From Halichondria panicea (taxonomy: Eukaryota; Porifera; Demospongiae; Suberitida; Halichondriidae), in NCBI RefSeq assembly GCF_963675165.1, contig NC_087379.1, forward strand, positions 3,721,442 through 3,785,441: a DNA stretch of 64,000 nt, written 5' to 3'. Position 1 is the first letter of the stretch. Every line of letters begins with the position of its first letter. Of the stretch, positions 47,690 through 58,906 are shown piece by piece. Both the position numbers and the translations under genes were made by a program. The notes beneath the pieces are model-generated. The model was not told where the DNA came from. It saw nothing but the letters and a program-made list of their open reading frames with translations, and made no database searches.

Positions 47690-48863
47690 CACTGATATAT
47701 TCACCCAAGCAAAGATAACTCTAGTCTTCGCTTCTTTGGGTCCAGGCATTACTCCCCAGGCATTACTCGTACAAGTATGCTATATTGCTGCTTCGAGGCA
47801 GATTGAAAATAGTTAAATGCATCACACAGACACACAGACAGAATATTGAGTGAGATCAAACGACTTAAAGACAGGGCAAGATTATTAAAGTGTACCATTC
47901 ACAACCATTCACAACAATTTGCCATTCACAACAATTTACCATTCACATCTGACCATCATCGTACCAGAGCTCACGGAGTGTATGGAAATCGGACTCTTGG
48001 TAAAGTCAGTGTCTTTGAGACTCTGGTAACAGTATACTTTAAATGGATACATACTTTAAATGGATACATACTTTAAATGAATACAACACTTTCTTATGGC
48101 TGGCAAGTTCAACCGTTTTGAGTAGAAGAGTAGAACATTTGTGTGATCAAGGAAACTCTTCAAAACTTGCTCATACCTGGCCGATCAATACAGTCTTTCA
48201 TGTTGTATACTGAATCGCAATTTCTTGCAATATCAGCATACTTTTGCAAGGAATAAATAAACATTCAGAAATGTCTTTACCTATCCGACCAATCACTCGT
48301 CATAAAAACTTCAGCAAACTGTCAATTGCCTTATCAGTGCAAACGAAGCGTTTTAGCAGGTGACACAGCTGATGAGGTACTATCGTCACAGTTGTCTTGA
48401 TCGTCAAGCATCTCCAAATCCTCTTCCATCACTATCTTGGCTAAAGTTTGGGTCATCTCCCATCTCCAAAATCTACTAATGGCGGAGGACTATCAGCTTG
48501 AGCTGCACCTCCAGCTGCTACCTCATGTTCTCATGTTCGTCAGTAATGAAGTCAATATCATTCTTCAATAGCTTGCTTCGGTGGTCTTCAGTAGTGAGGC
48601 GAATTTTCGAATTTTCTTAATCCACTGATGAGGTGCAACAATGTGGACAAACTTTTACAGAGCTCGAGTCCCAGGGAAATGCAGAGGATCAGAAGTTCAG
48701 TGTTTAATTTCAAATTATTAATCTAGATCTAGGTGGGGTCTGACTGGCCTGCGCATGTTCTAGATAGAGAGCAGGGTAAGTTTTGGCGCACACTAAGTAC
48801 AGAGAAGACAGCTAACTTGTGCTTAAGTTTGTACCGAACTAGCTAGCTGTGTGATCTTCTTAG
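47690..48863. other. Unassigned sequence
   Basis: A 76-codon ORF (47846-48076, +) ends in a 17-bp duplication array (ATACTTTAAATGGATAC, 48034-48067). On -, EEDLEMLDDQDNCDD near 48410 looks protein-like but isolated. Confidence 0.4.
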
Positions 48864-48884
48864 GATCTTTTTGATGATAATAGG

Positions 48885-50300
48885 GCGGCGCTGGAAAGCA
48901 GCACCTATGATCCCTCTGCGAAAGGAGTCTGGAAGTAGAGAGCGAGTAGATGTCACAACTTCCACTCCCATCAGGAAAACTCATACAAGAAAAAGATCCC
49001 GGAGGCAAAGGTAAGTTTGTATAGCAGACTCGTGTTGCACAGTCAGCATATCAGATTCTAAGTGGTTTGTGACGTCGTACTGCATGTCATACGTAGAGTT
49101 TTCTAGTGATACGTCACTAGTGTATCAAGCATGCGGTTAGTTGCCACAATTATCGTGACAAACGTTGCACGAGTCTAGTCTACTGTTCGCGTGCAAGTAC
49201 TTAAGTGATTAAGTGATACCTGTGTCCCCCACTGCCTCAAACTACTGTCAATTTCATAGAGACTAGTGATACTGATGATACTGACGAAGAAATTTGAATA
49301 TCGTATCGTAAGAGATCCCGTGTTTCCGTGTTTCCTCAAGTAAGCAGCTGCTTAAAAAAACTAATTAAAAAAGAAGAATCAAGAAACCTGTTCAACCACG
49401 TATGTTTACATAATCGTTCACATTAATTTTGATAAGTACAATGTAGATCCACTGAAGAAGTCCCCTCCCCAAGAGTCCCCTCCCCAAGTCCCCTCCCCAT
49501 GTACGATAAGAAGCGTCGTCCTGTTCCTACTTTTGTTCGTGTAAGTTGCATATAGCTTCACACTTAACATTATGAACAGATGCTGCTTTGTATTTCCTCA
49601 GAAGGAACTTTGAAGGTTACGTCTGGGTACATAATTATGGTTGACACTAATGCAGCATTATACGTATGTGTAGTGGTTTCCTATAAATCGTATAACTGTA
49701 TATGTGACTAGTGCTCTTTAAAATAATGTATTGCATGCAGGAAATGTTCAAGAGCAGTCTGTACTGTCTAAGTTAGTGTCAGAAGTTAGGGGTCTCAATC
49801 CCTCTTTTGATGCTGCTGAAATCATGTTCATTAACACTGAATCTGCTTCCCTCGTGCAGCTTACAGATTCTATCGAACTAAATGCGAGGAAGAATCAGCC
49901 AAAAGACGGGGAACGGATGAAGAGAAGAAAACTGCATGAAAGGAGGCTTGTAAGGGTAGGTTTATAAAGTATAGTTAAAAGTTGATTAGAGTCTAATCAC
50001 TCAGTGTTATTGTAACTATCACGGGGGGGGGGGGGTGAACTCCTGGTAATATTTTTTAGCACAGCCATTGTTGTAAGTAAAACAGAAGCTGCACTAACGA
50101 AGCTGCACATAACAGAAAAAGAAGGAAAGAACATCGGCACTTTTGAAGAACCCAAAACTCACAGAAGAATCCCGGCTGAAAATATTGGTTAACAAAATGA
50201 TGTCATCAGAAGAAAGTGGTGATGAAGATAATCCTTGGAGAAAACAATGTGAAAAAAAGGACACGAGCAGCTCCTTCCGGTATGCCTTCTTGGTCTGTGG
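48885..50300 (+). CDS. Putative multi-exon gene, unnamed family
   Basis: Exon candidates: MIPLRKESGSRERVDVTTST, PIRKTHTRKRSRRQ ending at AAAG|GTAAG (48909-49011); a short acidic exon SDTDDTDEEI (about 49262-49298); STEEVPSPRVPSPSPLPMYD plus KKRRPVPTFVR ending CGT|GTAAG (49448-49540); NVQEQSVLSKLVSEVRGLNP and SFDAAEIMFINTESASLVQL (49738-49950), donor AAGG|GTAGG; and after TTTTTAG at 50060 NPKLTEESRLKILVNKMMSS, EESGDEDNPWRKQC. The C-terminal 'L-NKMMSSEES ... P' resembles uncharacterised proteins I recall from sponges and cnidarians. Whether it is host or transposon-derived is unclear. Confidence 0.45.
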
Positions 50301-50643
50301 AGCTGATAGCACAATTCTCTATTTATTCAATTTTGCCCAATCATTATTCATCATGTCACAGTTAGAACATTTTCCTGCATGAAATTATACCATAATTATG
50401 TATGAAATTTGATTGGAGGCATACGTATGAAATTTGATCGGAGTACTTACTGTGGAAATATGCATGAAATTTGAGTCACAAAAACCCACAAAACCTTTAG
50501 TTCGAAACTTGAATGAAACCTGACCTAACAGGTGACACATTTCTAGTGCCTAAAATATTTTGCTCTATACTATACCACCCTGTATCTGCACGATTTTGAT
50601 TAGCGAACTAAAGCAGTTTGACTCACATTGAAGGCTGTCTTTC
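50301..50643. other. Unassigned; ATGAAATTTGA recurs
   Basis: GTATGAAATTTGAT is repeated three times at 50400-50475. No gene. Confidence 0.5.
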
Positions 50644-50722
50644 ATAGCATCATCTGTCCGCACAAACTTTCTATTCTACGTATGAGTTAGCCTTGCACTA
50701 AAGCGCTAGCTTTTTGTAGCTC
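50644..50722 (-). repeat. AACAAAAAGCTAGTGC repeat, inverted copy 3
   Basis: 'AGCATCATCTGTCCGCACAAA' shortened to GCATCATCTGTCCGCACAAA, then TATGAGTTAGCCTTGCACTA; complement of 14793-14852, with an insertion. Confidence 0.8.
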
Positions 50723-52092
50723 AGAATATATATTGCAGGTATGTACAATAGGTATAGTGTTGTAGTTAGCAGCTGTTTAGAGAGATGCACGATTTGCATA
50801 GAAGTGAAACGAATAGGCCAATAAGAATAACAGCATCTTCTAGAAAAGAAAAAATGAGTTAGTAAAATTAGTAACATTATTTAAGTGCAAGAAAACAAAA
50901 AATGAGGTGATTATTATTATATTTTGATGATATTTGTATTTGTGGCACAAATTTTGAACCTCGAAGAACATGAATCGCATGTTACGATTACATCGTTAGT
51001 TGAAAAATTTTTTTCTTACAATGTATGCAATGGGAAATTGGTTGACTCCTGTTACTACAACATTAACAAGTCTTCGATTTTTAGAATATCTTGAAGGTCA
51101 GCGCCAAATGTCAGCGCCAAATGTAAGATCTCTTTTGCCAGAAAATTGATGTACTTGTACACGACTTATACACGACTTAGTATAAGTTGATATGACTGGT
51201 TTTGTTTGAGACTGTTCACTTCATTTTCCTGTTTCCAGTGTCGTCGCCAATAATTACTTCTTGCTTTGTTTTACCAGTGGAAACTTTGATAGGATCATTG
51301 ACTCTTAAAATAGCAACTCAAACTGTTACACGGTTTCGAGTGGCTACCTAATGTCGCTGGGTCAGCCACTGTGATGTTTGTGCTGCCTGCTTCCGTGAAG
51401 CTGGCTTGCCACTCGCTTTATTGAGAGTCACTGGCTGTGATCTTTTTATTCTTGCAGTTGATCTTATGAAGAAGTTATGCAGCTAGAAACGAATATTTGT
51501 AAAGGAAGAAGAAAAAACAAAAATAATTGTAAGAAAATTGTAAGAACAATATCTATGTAAGAATAATTATAGTCTCTCGCAATAATTATGAACAATCACT
51601 TACCAAGGATGAAAGAAGATACGATGAACAGAGATGTTGTTGTCGAGAAAGTATTAGCACAGTACACGAGGCTATTGAATGGAACCACGCCCTTTTCCTA
51701 AGGAAGGGGCGAGGTGTAAAATAATGGCTACGTGTACGTACATGTGCATAGCTTAGTGTAGCCTCCTTCACCGTGTAGCCTCCTTCACCGGCCAAGAAAG
51801 CCTGCTATCGACTGCTTGCGCATGCGCCAAATTATTTCCCGTAAAATTTCCTATAATACAGAGAAAATATCCTAAAAGTCATACACAGAGCTATATAGGC
51901 TAGCTAGCTAGAGACAGAGCTGCGTAGGTTTGTCTGATAGAATCAGTATAGTAGACTTTCACCAAAGTGTAGCTATCTATCCGATTGGCTAGAAACCTTC
52001 AATCGAACTTTCTATCTACTCCACTTCCGTTCCTTGTGATGTCATAGTTTTAAGATACCGGGGGGGGGGGGTATTAGCACATGCGCAAGCAG
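50723..52092. other. Unassigned sequence
   Basis: Contains an exact 17-bp duplication GTGTAGCCTCCTTCACC at 51756-51789. ORFs on - at 51586-51795 and 52016-52243 are not believed. Confidence 0.4.
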
Positions 52093-52136
52093 TCAATACC
52101 AGGCCCAATTCCGTGCAGCCTGGGATCGAGGCTTGC
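52093..52136. mobile_element. GGCCTGG foldback element, copy 5
   Basis: 'CAATACCAGGCCCAATTCCG' and 'CAGCCTGGGATCGAGGCTTG'. A G10 run lies just upstream at 52060-52069. Confidence 0.6.
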
Positions 52137-52183
52137 ACTAAGCTTTCAATAGTTATCGTTGTATTCACAAACAGTGTGTACCT

Positions 52184-52735
52184 GACGAAAGATGATACAT
52201 CTTGACAGGCTGTTGCCAAAGGATGAAACATCCTGACAGACACAAGGACTTACACACACACACTCTACGTGACACACACACACAAAGCTAAAAGCTAAAT
52301 TAATATTCTGAACGGGGCCACCTGACGAAAGATGATACATCTTGACAGGGTGTTTCCGAAGGATGAAACATCCTGACAGACACAAGGACCCAATACACAC
52401 ACACACTCTACGTGTGTCACACAAGGCTAAATTAATATTCGTGTGTACATGAACTTAATATTCACAAACTGGGCCACCTGACGAAAGATGATACATCTTG
52501 ACAGGCTGTTGCCGAAGGATGAAACATCCTGACAGACACAAGGACCCAATACACTTACACACACACACTCTACGTGACACACACACACAAAGCTAAATTA
52601 ATATTCACAAACTACAAACAGTGTGTACATGAACGGGCGAACGGGCGAAAGATGATACATCTTGACAGGCTGTTGCCGAAGGATGAAACATCCTGACAGA
52701 CACAAGGACCCAATACACTTACACACACTCTACGT

Positions 52736-52773
<38 letters not shown>

Positions 52774-53490
52774 ACGTGAGCTAAATTAATATTCACAAAC
52801 AGTGTGTACATGAACGGGCTACCTGACGAAAGATGATACATCTTGACAGGCTGTTGCCAAAGGATGAAACATCCTGACAGATTACACACACACACTCTAC
52901 GTGACACACACACACAAGGCTAAATTAATATTCACAAACAGTACATGAACCTGACGAAAGATGATATATCTTGACAGGCTGTTGCAACATCCTGACAGAC
53001 ACAAGGACCCAATACACTTACACACACTCTACGTGACACACACAAGGACCCATCTACGTGACACACACACAAGGCTAAATTGATATTCACAAACAGCCAG
53101 GCCACCTGACGAAAGATGATACATCTTGACAGGCTATTGCCGAAGGATGAAACATCCTGACAGACACAAGGACCCAATACACTTACACACACTCTTACAC
53201 ACACTCTACGTGACACACACACACACACAAGGCTAAATTAATACTCACAAACAGCCAGGCCACCTGACGAAAGATGATACATCTTGACAGGCTGTTGCTG
53301 AAGGATGAAACATCCTGACAGACACAAGGAACTCTACGTCACACACACACACACACATACACACACACAAGGCTAAATTAATATTCACAAACAGTGTGTA
53401 CATGAACGGGGCCACCTGATGAAAGATGATACATCTTGACAGGCTGTTGCCAAAGGATGAATGTTGCCAAAGGATGAAACATCCTGACAG
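52184..53490. repeat. Hairpin-bearing minisatellite, nine units
   Basis: Units start (GACGAAAGATG or variant) at 52184, 52324, 52480, 52644, 52825, 52953, 53108, 53266 and 53418; spacing 128-181 bp, varying with an internal (AC)n. Most units carry two stem-loops 31 bp apart, AAGATG-ATA-CATCTT and AGGATG-AAA-CATCCT, each followed by GACAG, then ACACAAGGACCCAATACAC, CTCTACGTGACAC and GCTAAATTAATATTCACAAA. Not a CRISPR: spacers are themselves repeats. Confidence 0.95.
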
Positions 53491-53813
53491 ACATACTTAC
53501 TTACATACTTACTTATCTTACACTTATTACGTACTTGTGACTTTTTCTGGTTCATGAATAGGTTTCCCTTCCATAAAGCTAGAGAACAGGCTCTCTCAAC
53601 GTCAACATACGTGACGGCGCTATTACAAGTCAGCTTCTCCAAAATCATCCCGCTTAAATGTGAGTTTCATAGATCTACTACGCATGCGCAATTACGATCG
53701 AGCTCCTCCTCCTTCAGTTCAGTAACAACAAAAATTATAAACAGTGCAATTATTAACGACAGTATACAACTCCAGTTAAATAAGCTATCCAAGCTAGTCA
53801 TAGTCACTCTTGT

Positions 53814-55258
53814 CTAGTCTGATTCTGAATACGATGATGAGTTATTCTGTGTTAGCCCCTGTCTGCCATTTAGTCGACGTCAAACACTTGACTGTTGGGT
53901 GATAACTCCACTAGGAGTGACTTGTGATTCAACAGTGGGAACTTCAGGTGTGGAGTTTGCTCGACTTTGTGGTGGCATATTATCATCAATAAAGAAGCTG
54001 CCACACCGGTGCATTCACTGGTGGTGGTAGAACAGATATCACAGAGTCAATTTTTGGCTTTGCCTGGATCACTCCTTTTGATGAGACTGAGCTTTTGATG
54101 AGACTGAGACTGAAGCTCTCTCAGCTCTCTCGTCTAGGCGACTAACAAGCGCATTTAATTTTGGAGTAGTACAAGGACAATGCAAAGTCACACTTAATCA
54201 CATGTATACGATACAATGGTATACGATACAATAAAACAAAATCTTCCAAATGAACAGTTTGTGTACAAAGCAGGGACGTCTTTCAAAACAAAACAAAGAC
54301 GTATAGCGGCTAAAACATTGTTCCTCAAAGGTGTAGGGATTTCACTATAATTATGCAGCAGAACACACCGTTAGATCTCCAAGAAAGTTTATGCCTCCTC
54401 ACCTCACACGTTCTCCACCAGTATCAGATTCTGTTTCCTCAGTCATGTAATTCTCATCTATTTGTTGCTGATGTCTCGACTACGTTTCAAATGCTTCTTC
54501 CGCCTTTCATAAAGCTAAACAGGCAATGTATAATTAATATACATACCCTTTTTTGAAAAGCTTTCCTCTGTGCCTTTTTTCTATTACCTATAACTTTGTC
54601 CATACGATTGGGTTTGCTGTCATTGAACAATTGCTGTCATTGAACAATCTTCTCCTAGACTAGCACCTATATTATTGGTGCTAACGTTTAATAACTTGAA
54701 CTTGAACTGAGTGCTTGCTTGTCTATAATGCTCTGCTTTGATCTCCTGGATAAAGAAGTCTGCTACCTCCTGGTTTTGCTCACTATCATACCTGAATGAA
54801 TCTATATAGCAAAAGTCAATAGTGGAACTTACTTCTCCGAACCCTTAAACATTTTATCATCTTCAGCCTTGTCATGTAGTTTCCCCTATAATAATTATAG
54901 AAGGAAAAATAATGGTAACACAGGAAGAAAAAATAACTACATCCTGTTGTACGTTTCTTAGGTCTTTTTTTTTATGTCACTCAACTCGTCACTCAACTCC
55001 TGGGTAAGAATTCCTGTTTGCTGGCTTAACATAACATTTTGAGTAGCAGACATCATACCAAACATCTGGTCGATTTTAGACGATATGGGGGAAGCTGGAT
55101 ATGGGGGAAGCTGGTTGCAGTTGCATAGGGAAAACCGAATTAAAACCACCTGCAGCTGGTGATTGGTTAGGGTTGAATCTTTGTACACCCTGAGCTTGGC
55201 CCAAGCCTTGGACTGCAAGTTGTTCAGAAAACTCCACTAATTAAATTAGCAGCTGATG
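53814..55258 (-). CDS. Spliced hydrophilic protein gene, unknown function
   Basis: Complement strand. Exon 1 (55258-54941) reads FSEQLAVQGLGQAQGVQRFN, PNQSPAAGGFNSVF, then KIDQMFGMMSATQNVMLSQQ, TGILTQELSD and NVQQD. Introns at 54886-54940 (55 bp) and 54792-54832 (41 bp, GTAAGT...CATTCAG) bracket a 53-bp exon KLHDKAEDDKMFKGSEK. Then YDSEQNQEVADFFIQEIKAE and HYRQASTQFKFKLLNVS; RMDKVIGNRKKAQRKAFQKR (about 54600-54555); YERRKKHLKRSRD; QIDENYMTEETESDTGGERV; and a final exon FIDDNMPPQSRANSTPEVPT ... TQNNSSSYSESD with stop at 53814. Frame breaks coincide with tandem duplications at 55082-55113 (16 bp) and 54614-54647 (17 bp). Gln/Ser-rich N-terminus, basic middle, acidic tail: it could be nuclear. 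It is head-to-head with the kinase-like gene at 55327. Confidence 0.55.
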
Positions 55259-55326
55259 CAAGCATGCAGCCATGTGCTTTGCAATTGAACCTATTTGCCT
55301 TTATAAAGCAACCACATACTATAAAG

Positions 55327-56134
55327 ATGCAACGAGAGTTGAAAGAAAAATGTGTGCAAGGTAGATTATATGATGGGGAAGTATCGAGTTCCCGAGATAG
55401 ATCCGGTTTATCTTATTGGTGGGACGTGGGTTCTTTTTCTGTTGTTCGGTTACAGTTTTATCGTGGTATAGTAAAGAAGTCAGTGTACGAGAAGATGTTA
55501 AAAACGAAGCAAATATCCTTTCACTACTTACACATCCTTACCTTCCATAATTATGTGTTTGGAATTTGCAATTTGCACACGATCACAACCTAGTTTTGGA
55601 ATAGATTCGGAAACCATAACTTTGTATAAAGAACTGAATGAGCATCCTTTGGAAATTTTAAATCCGATATCATGGCTTATTCTCTGCACACAGCTTCTAG
55701 AAGCCATGAACTACATACATAACCATGGAATACTACACAATGACATCAAGAATAACAATGTTCTAATCACTAGATCTACGTCCGTCACCAGAGCACGTCC
55801 GTCACCAGAGCACAACCAGGTGGCTCAAGTATCTCTAGCTCTACAGAGAACAAAAAACAAAAACAAAAACCTTGATCAACACATTGTTCTTATCGATTTT
55901 GGGAAAGCTACGCCTGCTTCACAATGTAGACGTTACAACCTTTCTGAACCTGAAAAGGTAGAGTACTTGATTAAGTACCCCCCTGAAATAGTCCACGGTG
56001 AGAGTAAACAGTCTACTTACAATAGGGAAGAGCTTCCGTTCGTTTCCCAACGAGATAACGAGATAAAGGAGGAAACCCTAATTATCATTAACAAGCTCGA
56101 TGGCATAAGCGACTCTCTGCTGAACAAGCTCTAG
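55327..56134 (+). pseudogene. Protein-kinase-like gene, frame-disrupted
   Basis: Glycine-loop-like VGSFSVVRLQFYRG (about 55430-55470), helix-C segment EDVKNEANILSLLTHPYLP (about 55490-55545, other frame), VFGIC hinge side, ETITLYKELNEH, SWLILCTQLLEAMNYIHN, then the catalytic loop GILHNDIKNNNVLI (HND in place of HRD, Asp and Asn kept), VLIDFGKATPAS (DFG motif) and YNLSEPEKVEYLIKYP. The VAVK lysine is not seen. The APE region is altered (PPEIVHGE) and the C-lobe is short. A 7-bp duplication (55563-55576) and a 17-bp one (55778-55811) disturb the frame. It resembles the expanded uncharacterised kinase families of sponges and cnidarians. Ser/Thr versus Tyr specificity cannot be told. Starts ~70 bp from the opposite-strand gene. 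Confidence 0.75.
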
Positions 56135-56400
56135 TTCTAATGGACAAATTGTACGATAATTATTTTAAAATTTTCGTATCTTGCACTCTTGCACATGTAT
56201 ACATGCACTTACATAGTAATATTACTACTACCTATAGCTATTTGTAGTTTCTGTTGTGATCATAACTTCCTTAATATAACCCTTGGAAACATAAATGAGA
56301 AAGGGTTCAACACAAACACAAACATTGTAATTATATAGATACATGCAGGGTTTCATATCGCATATTTAAGTGGTATAGGGCAAGCCACAAATACAGTTGT
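56135..56400. other. Intergenic, AT-rich
   Basis: Separates convergent kinase-like and CACTA transposase frames; no motif seen. Confidence 0.4.
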
Positions 56401-58800
56401 GAATATGCACACCTACAAGCGATACGCTGAACCGGCATGAAACAGCAAGTCTTCAATCACATCTGTACATAATGTAGCCGAAATCCCATACCGTATTTCA
56501 TGTGGGTGACTCTTTTTCCAGTGAATATAACTGTAAGGATCTTCTTGTGGCGAGTTCTTGACCGAAATCGTGTGCTTAATAAAAAATTGAACAGCACCTA
56601 CTCTCATGCGCCTGTAGTCGATTGCATCAAGCTTATCTCCTGTACCAGGCCAGTAACCCCACCCATTACAACAGAAGATGAACGGCTATTTTGGCCTCGT
56701 TTGACAGAGCCTACTACAATGTCACCAGCAATTTCCACACGTCCAAATTCCACACGTCCAAACTCCTTGTAAAACAAAGGAAAGTGAGAAATTAGGAAAG
56801 TAGGATATAACTGTTCATAAATTTGTTGTAGTTGCTTGGAATAGGCTTGGAATAGGTTGCATTTTCTTGAAATGGGGGTAACAATTTAACTAAATTTTGT
56901 TCCTTAATATTCGATCCTATTGGATCCTATTGGATCGAATAGAAATAGAAATGGTAGGTAAGGGAGAAATTCCTGATCATCATCATCGGGTAGACTAAGG
57001 CTGTTTAACTCCTGCTGTTGACAAAATTTGCGATCGCCGATTTGTGTGTACTGATCCTAATATTCCATCTAATATTCCATTGTATCTCTCAAACGCATAG
57101 CACCAGAAGAGGCCCAAAGTCCAGCATCGACTGTTTAAGGTGAACATGTAAGTGCAAATTTGGTATGACCACCGCTGATCCACCGCTGATCCATACAATT
57201 CCTGGAATGATCGGCAAAACTCAAGTAAATAAAGGTCGGCTGACACAATGTCTTGTAGTACGGGCCCTCATTATGCTCTTACAAAAAGTAACAAGTGTGA
57301 GTTGGGCAAAATTCCTTTAAGTACGACTGGAGAATATAATTATAGTAATCCAATTGCTCCATTGATTTGCTGTAAAACCACTATGCCCAGAAACTATGTT
57401 ATAAGGGAGTCTACCTTCTCCAGCTGCAGCTGGAACTTTAAAAGACCTTATGTTGTTTTCGATTCGTGCAAGATCATTGTCACGCAAAAGGCCTTGTTCA
57501 ATCCAAATTTTAAACATATATTTCCCTGTTCCTAAAAACAAGTTGTGTAAACCTAATCGGATCAAAATATGGAAGAGCAAGAAGGATAGAGTATCGTACT
57601 CCTAAAGATGACTCACGATTGTCACGATTGTCTAGTAGAGAGCATCGACGTCTGTGATCTTCTGTTTTGAGGGTTGCGGTCGAGATCTGTCTTGTGATCA
57701 ACCATCTCAATCAAACTCTTTGAAACACTTGTTGCAGCCTAACTTAGCATTATGTCCAACAAAACCACACACCACACCTTTCTGCTAGCAGGAATATCAC
57801 ACGCTATGCAAGTAAGTGCCACTCTAACACGAATATGCATCGTAGAACCATTCACAGGTACTGGTATTATCACCCCATTCCAAAACTCAAGCAGCTCTTC
57901 AACAAGGGGTGTAAGGTATGAGTTCATGTTAAGGTAGTATACCAACTAATATGACATTCTCATGTCTGTATCTCACTTCACGGGGTAAATTTTGAATCGT
58001 TAAGTTAAGTAAATAGCACCAGTTGAATAAATACCAAATAAGAATAAGGAACATCCAGAAAATGATTAAAGTCAGAGGAGGTAACCATATTTTTCCATCA
58101 TAGACATCACTCAAAATATCATCAGGCATTACAGTCATGCGTTTTCTCCACTGTTCACACTTCTCAACAAAACCCGGCTTTTTCAGAATATGACAAATGC
58201 TTTTCTTGACAGAACGATATGGATAAATTTTAATGGGAGCAAGAACACTTTTTTTGCTGTTTGTCTGCTTTTTCAGTAGCAATGCACCACAGGCTTTTCT
58301 CTTTAAAGGATGAGGGTGAGGGTGGTTTGGGTATGAGGGTGGTTTGGGTATGCAACATGGCGACAGGTCTTAGATTCTTTCTTGCACACAATCCTGAAAT
58401 TCGTATATAACACTATAACACTGCACCCAGGACAAACAACGTACTCTATAAAACTCCGGTTCTCAAGTCTGGCCAGCGTGACGGGAATTTGGTGTGCGAT
58501 TTGCACACAGTACCCAATAGCTTAAGAAAGTACTTGATGAGACGAAGAAGAACTGTCAGTTTTCCAAAACAACAACAACAGGATGAAGTAGTACACAGGC
58601 ACAGGTTGTAGATTACTTCTACTCGATGGCTGCGTATCTGCGGTATCTGATTCGTCACTACTGGAAAACCACATCTCCTCACATAAAATCTGGATGATTA
58701 CATGCACATTACGATTACATGCACATTACGTAATTTACTTACATGTGTTGTTTGGTCATCTGGAAGTTTGTCAGAAGCATCGTCATCACTACTACTGAAG
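56400..58800 (-). pseudogene. CACTA/En-Spm (tnp2-type) transposase, frame-disrupted
   Basis: Complement strand, in order: FSSSDDDASDKLPDDQ (about 58795-58750), LTVLLRLIKYFLKLLGTV, FIEYVVCPGCSVI zinc-like site, PLKRKACGALLLKKQT with KLAPIKIYPYRSVKKSI-type segment (58330-58200), HILKKPGFVEKCEQWRKRM and PDDILSDVYDGKIW, REVRYRHENVILVGILP (about 57990-57940), MNSYLTPLVEELLEFWNGVI and VRVALTCIACDIPASRK, RRCSLLDNRDNRE, GVRYSILLALPYFDPIRFT (57620-57560), HNLFLGTGKYMFKIWIEQ, GFTANQWSNWITI, ADLYLLEFCRSFQELYG, FWCYAFERYNGI and HTNRRSQ (57240-57010), IAGDIVVGSVKRGQNSRSS, MRVGAVQFFIKHTISV, YIHWKKSHPHEIRYGISATL. D-MHNL-LGT-K, FTADQW and FERFNG-LGS are hallmark tnp2/DUF4218 motifs of CACTA transposases. Several frameshifts, one a 17-bp duplication at 58317-58350. 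Most of the protein is represented. Confidence 0.8.
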
Positions 58801-58889
58801 AACAATTTGTCCTCATCCCCACGTGCACATGCACTAGATCTACATATACCGTCTTAGTAGGTCAAGTTAGTAGGTCAAGTTAGCTTTAT

Positions 58890-58906
58890 ATATATATATA
58901 TATAGA
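58890..58906. repeat. (TA)n microsatellite
   Basis: Eight TA dinucleotides preceded by a 13-bp duplicated GTAGGTCAAGTTA at about 58856. Confidence 0.9.

Noticed and set aside
52184-53490. Regularly spaced hairpin repeats resembling a CRISPR array
   Set aside because: Spacers are themselves repeated, unit length varies by over 50 bp, and the context is eukaryotic.
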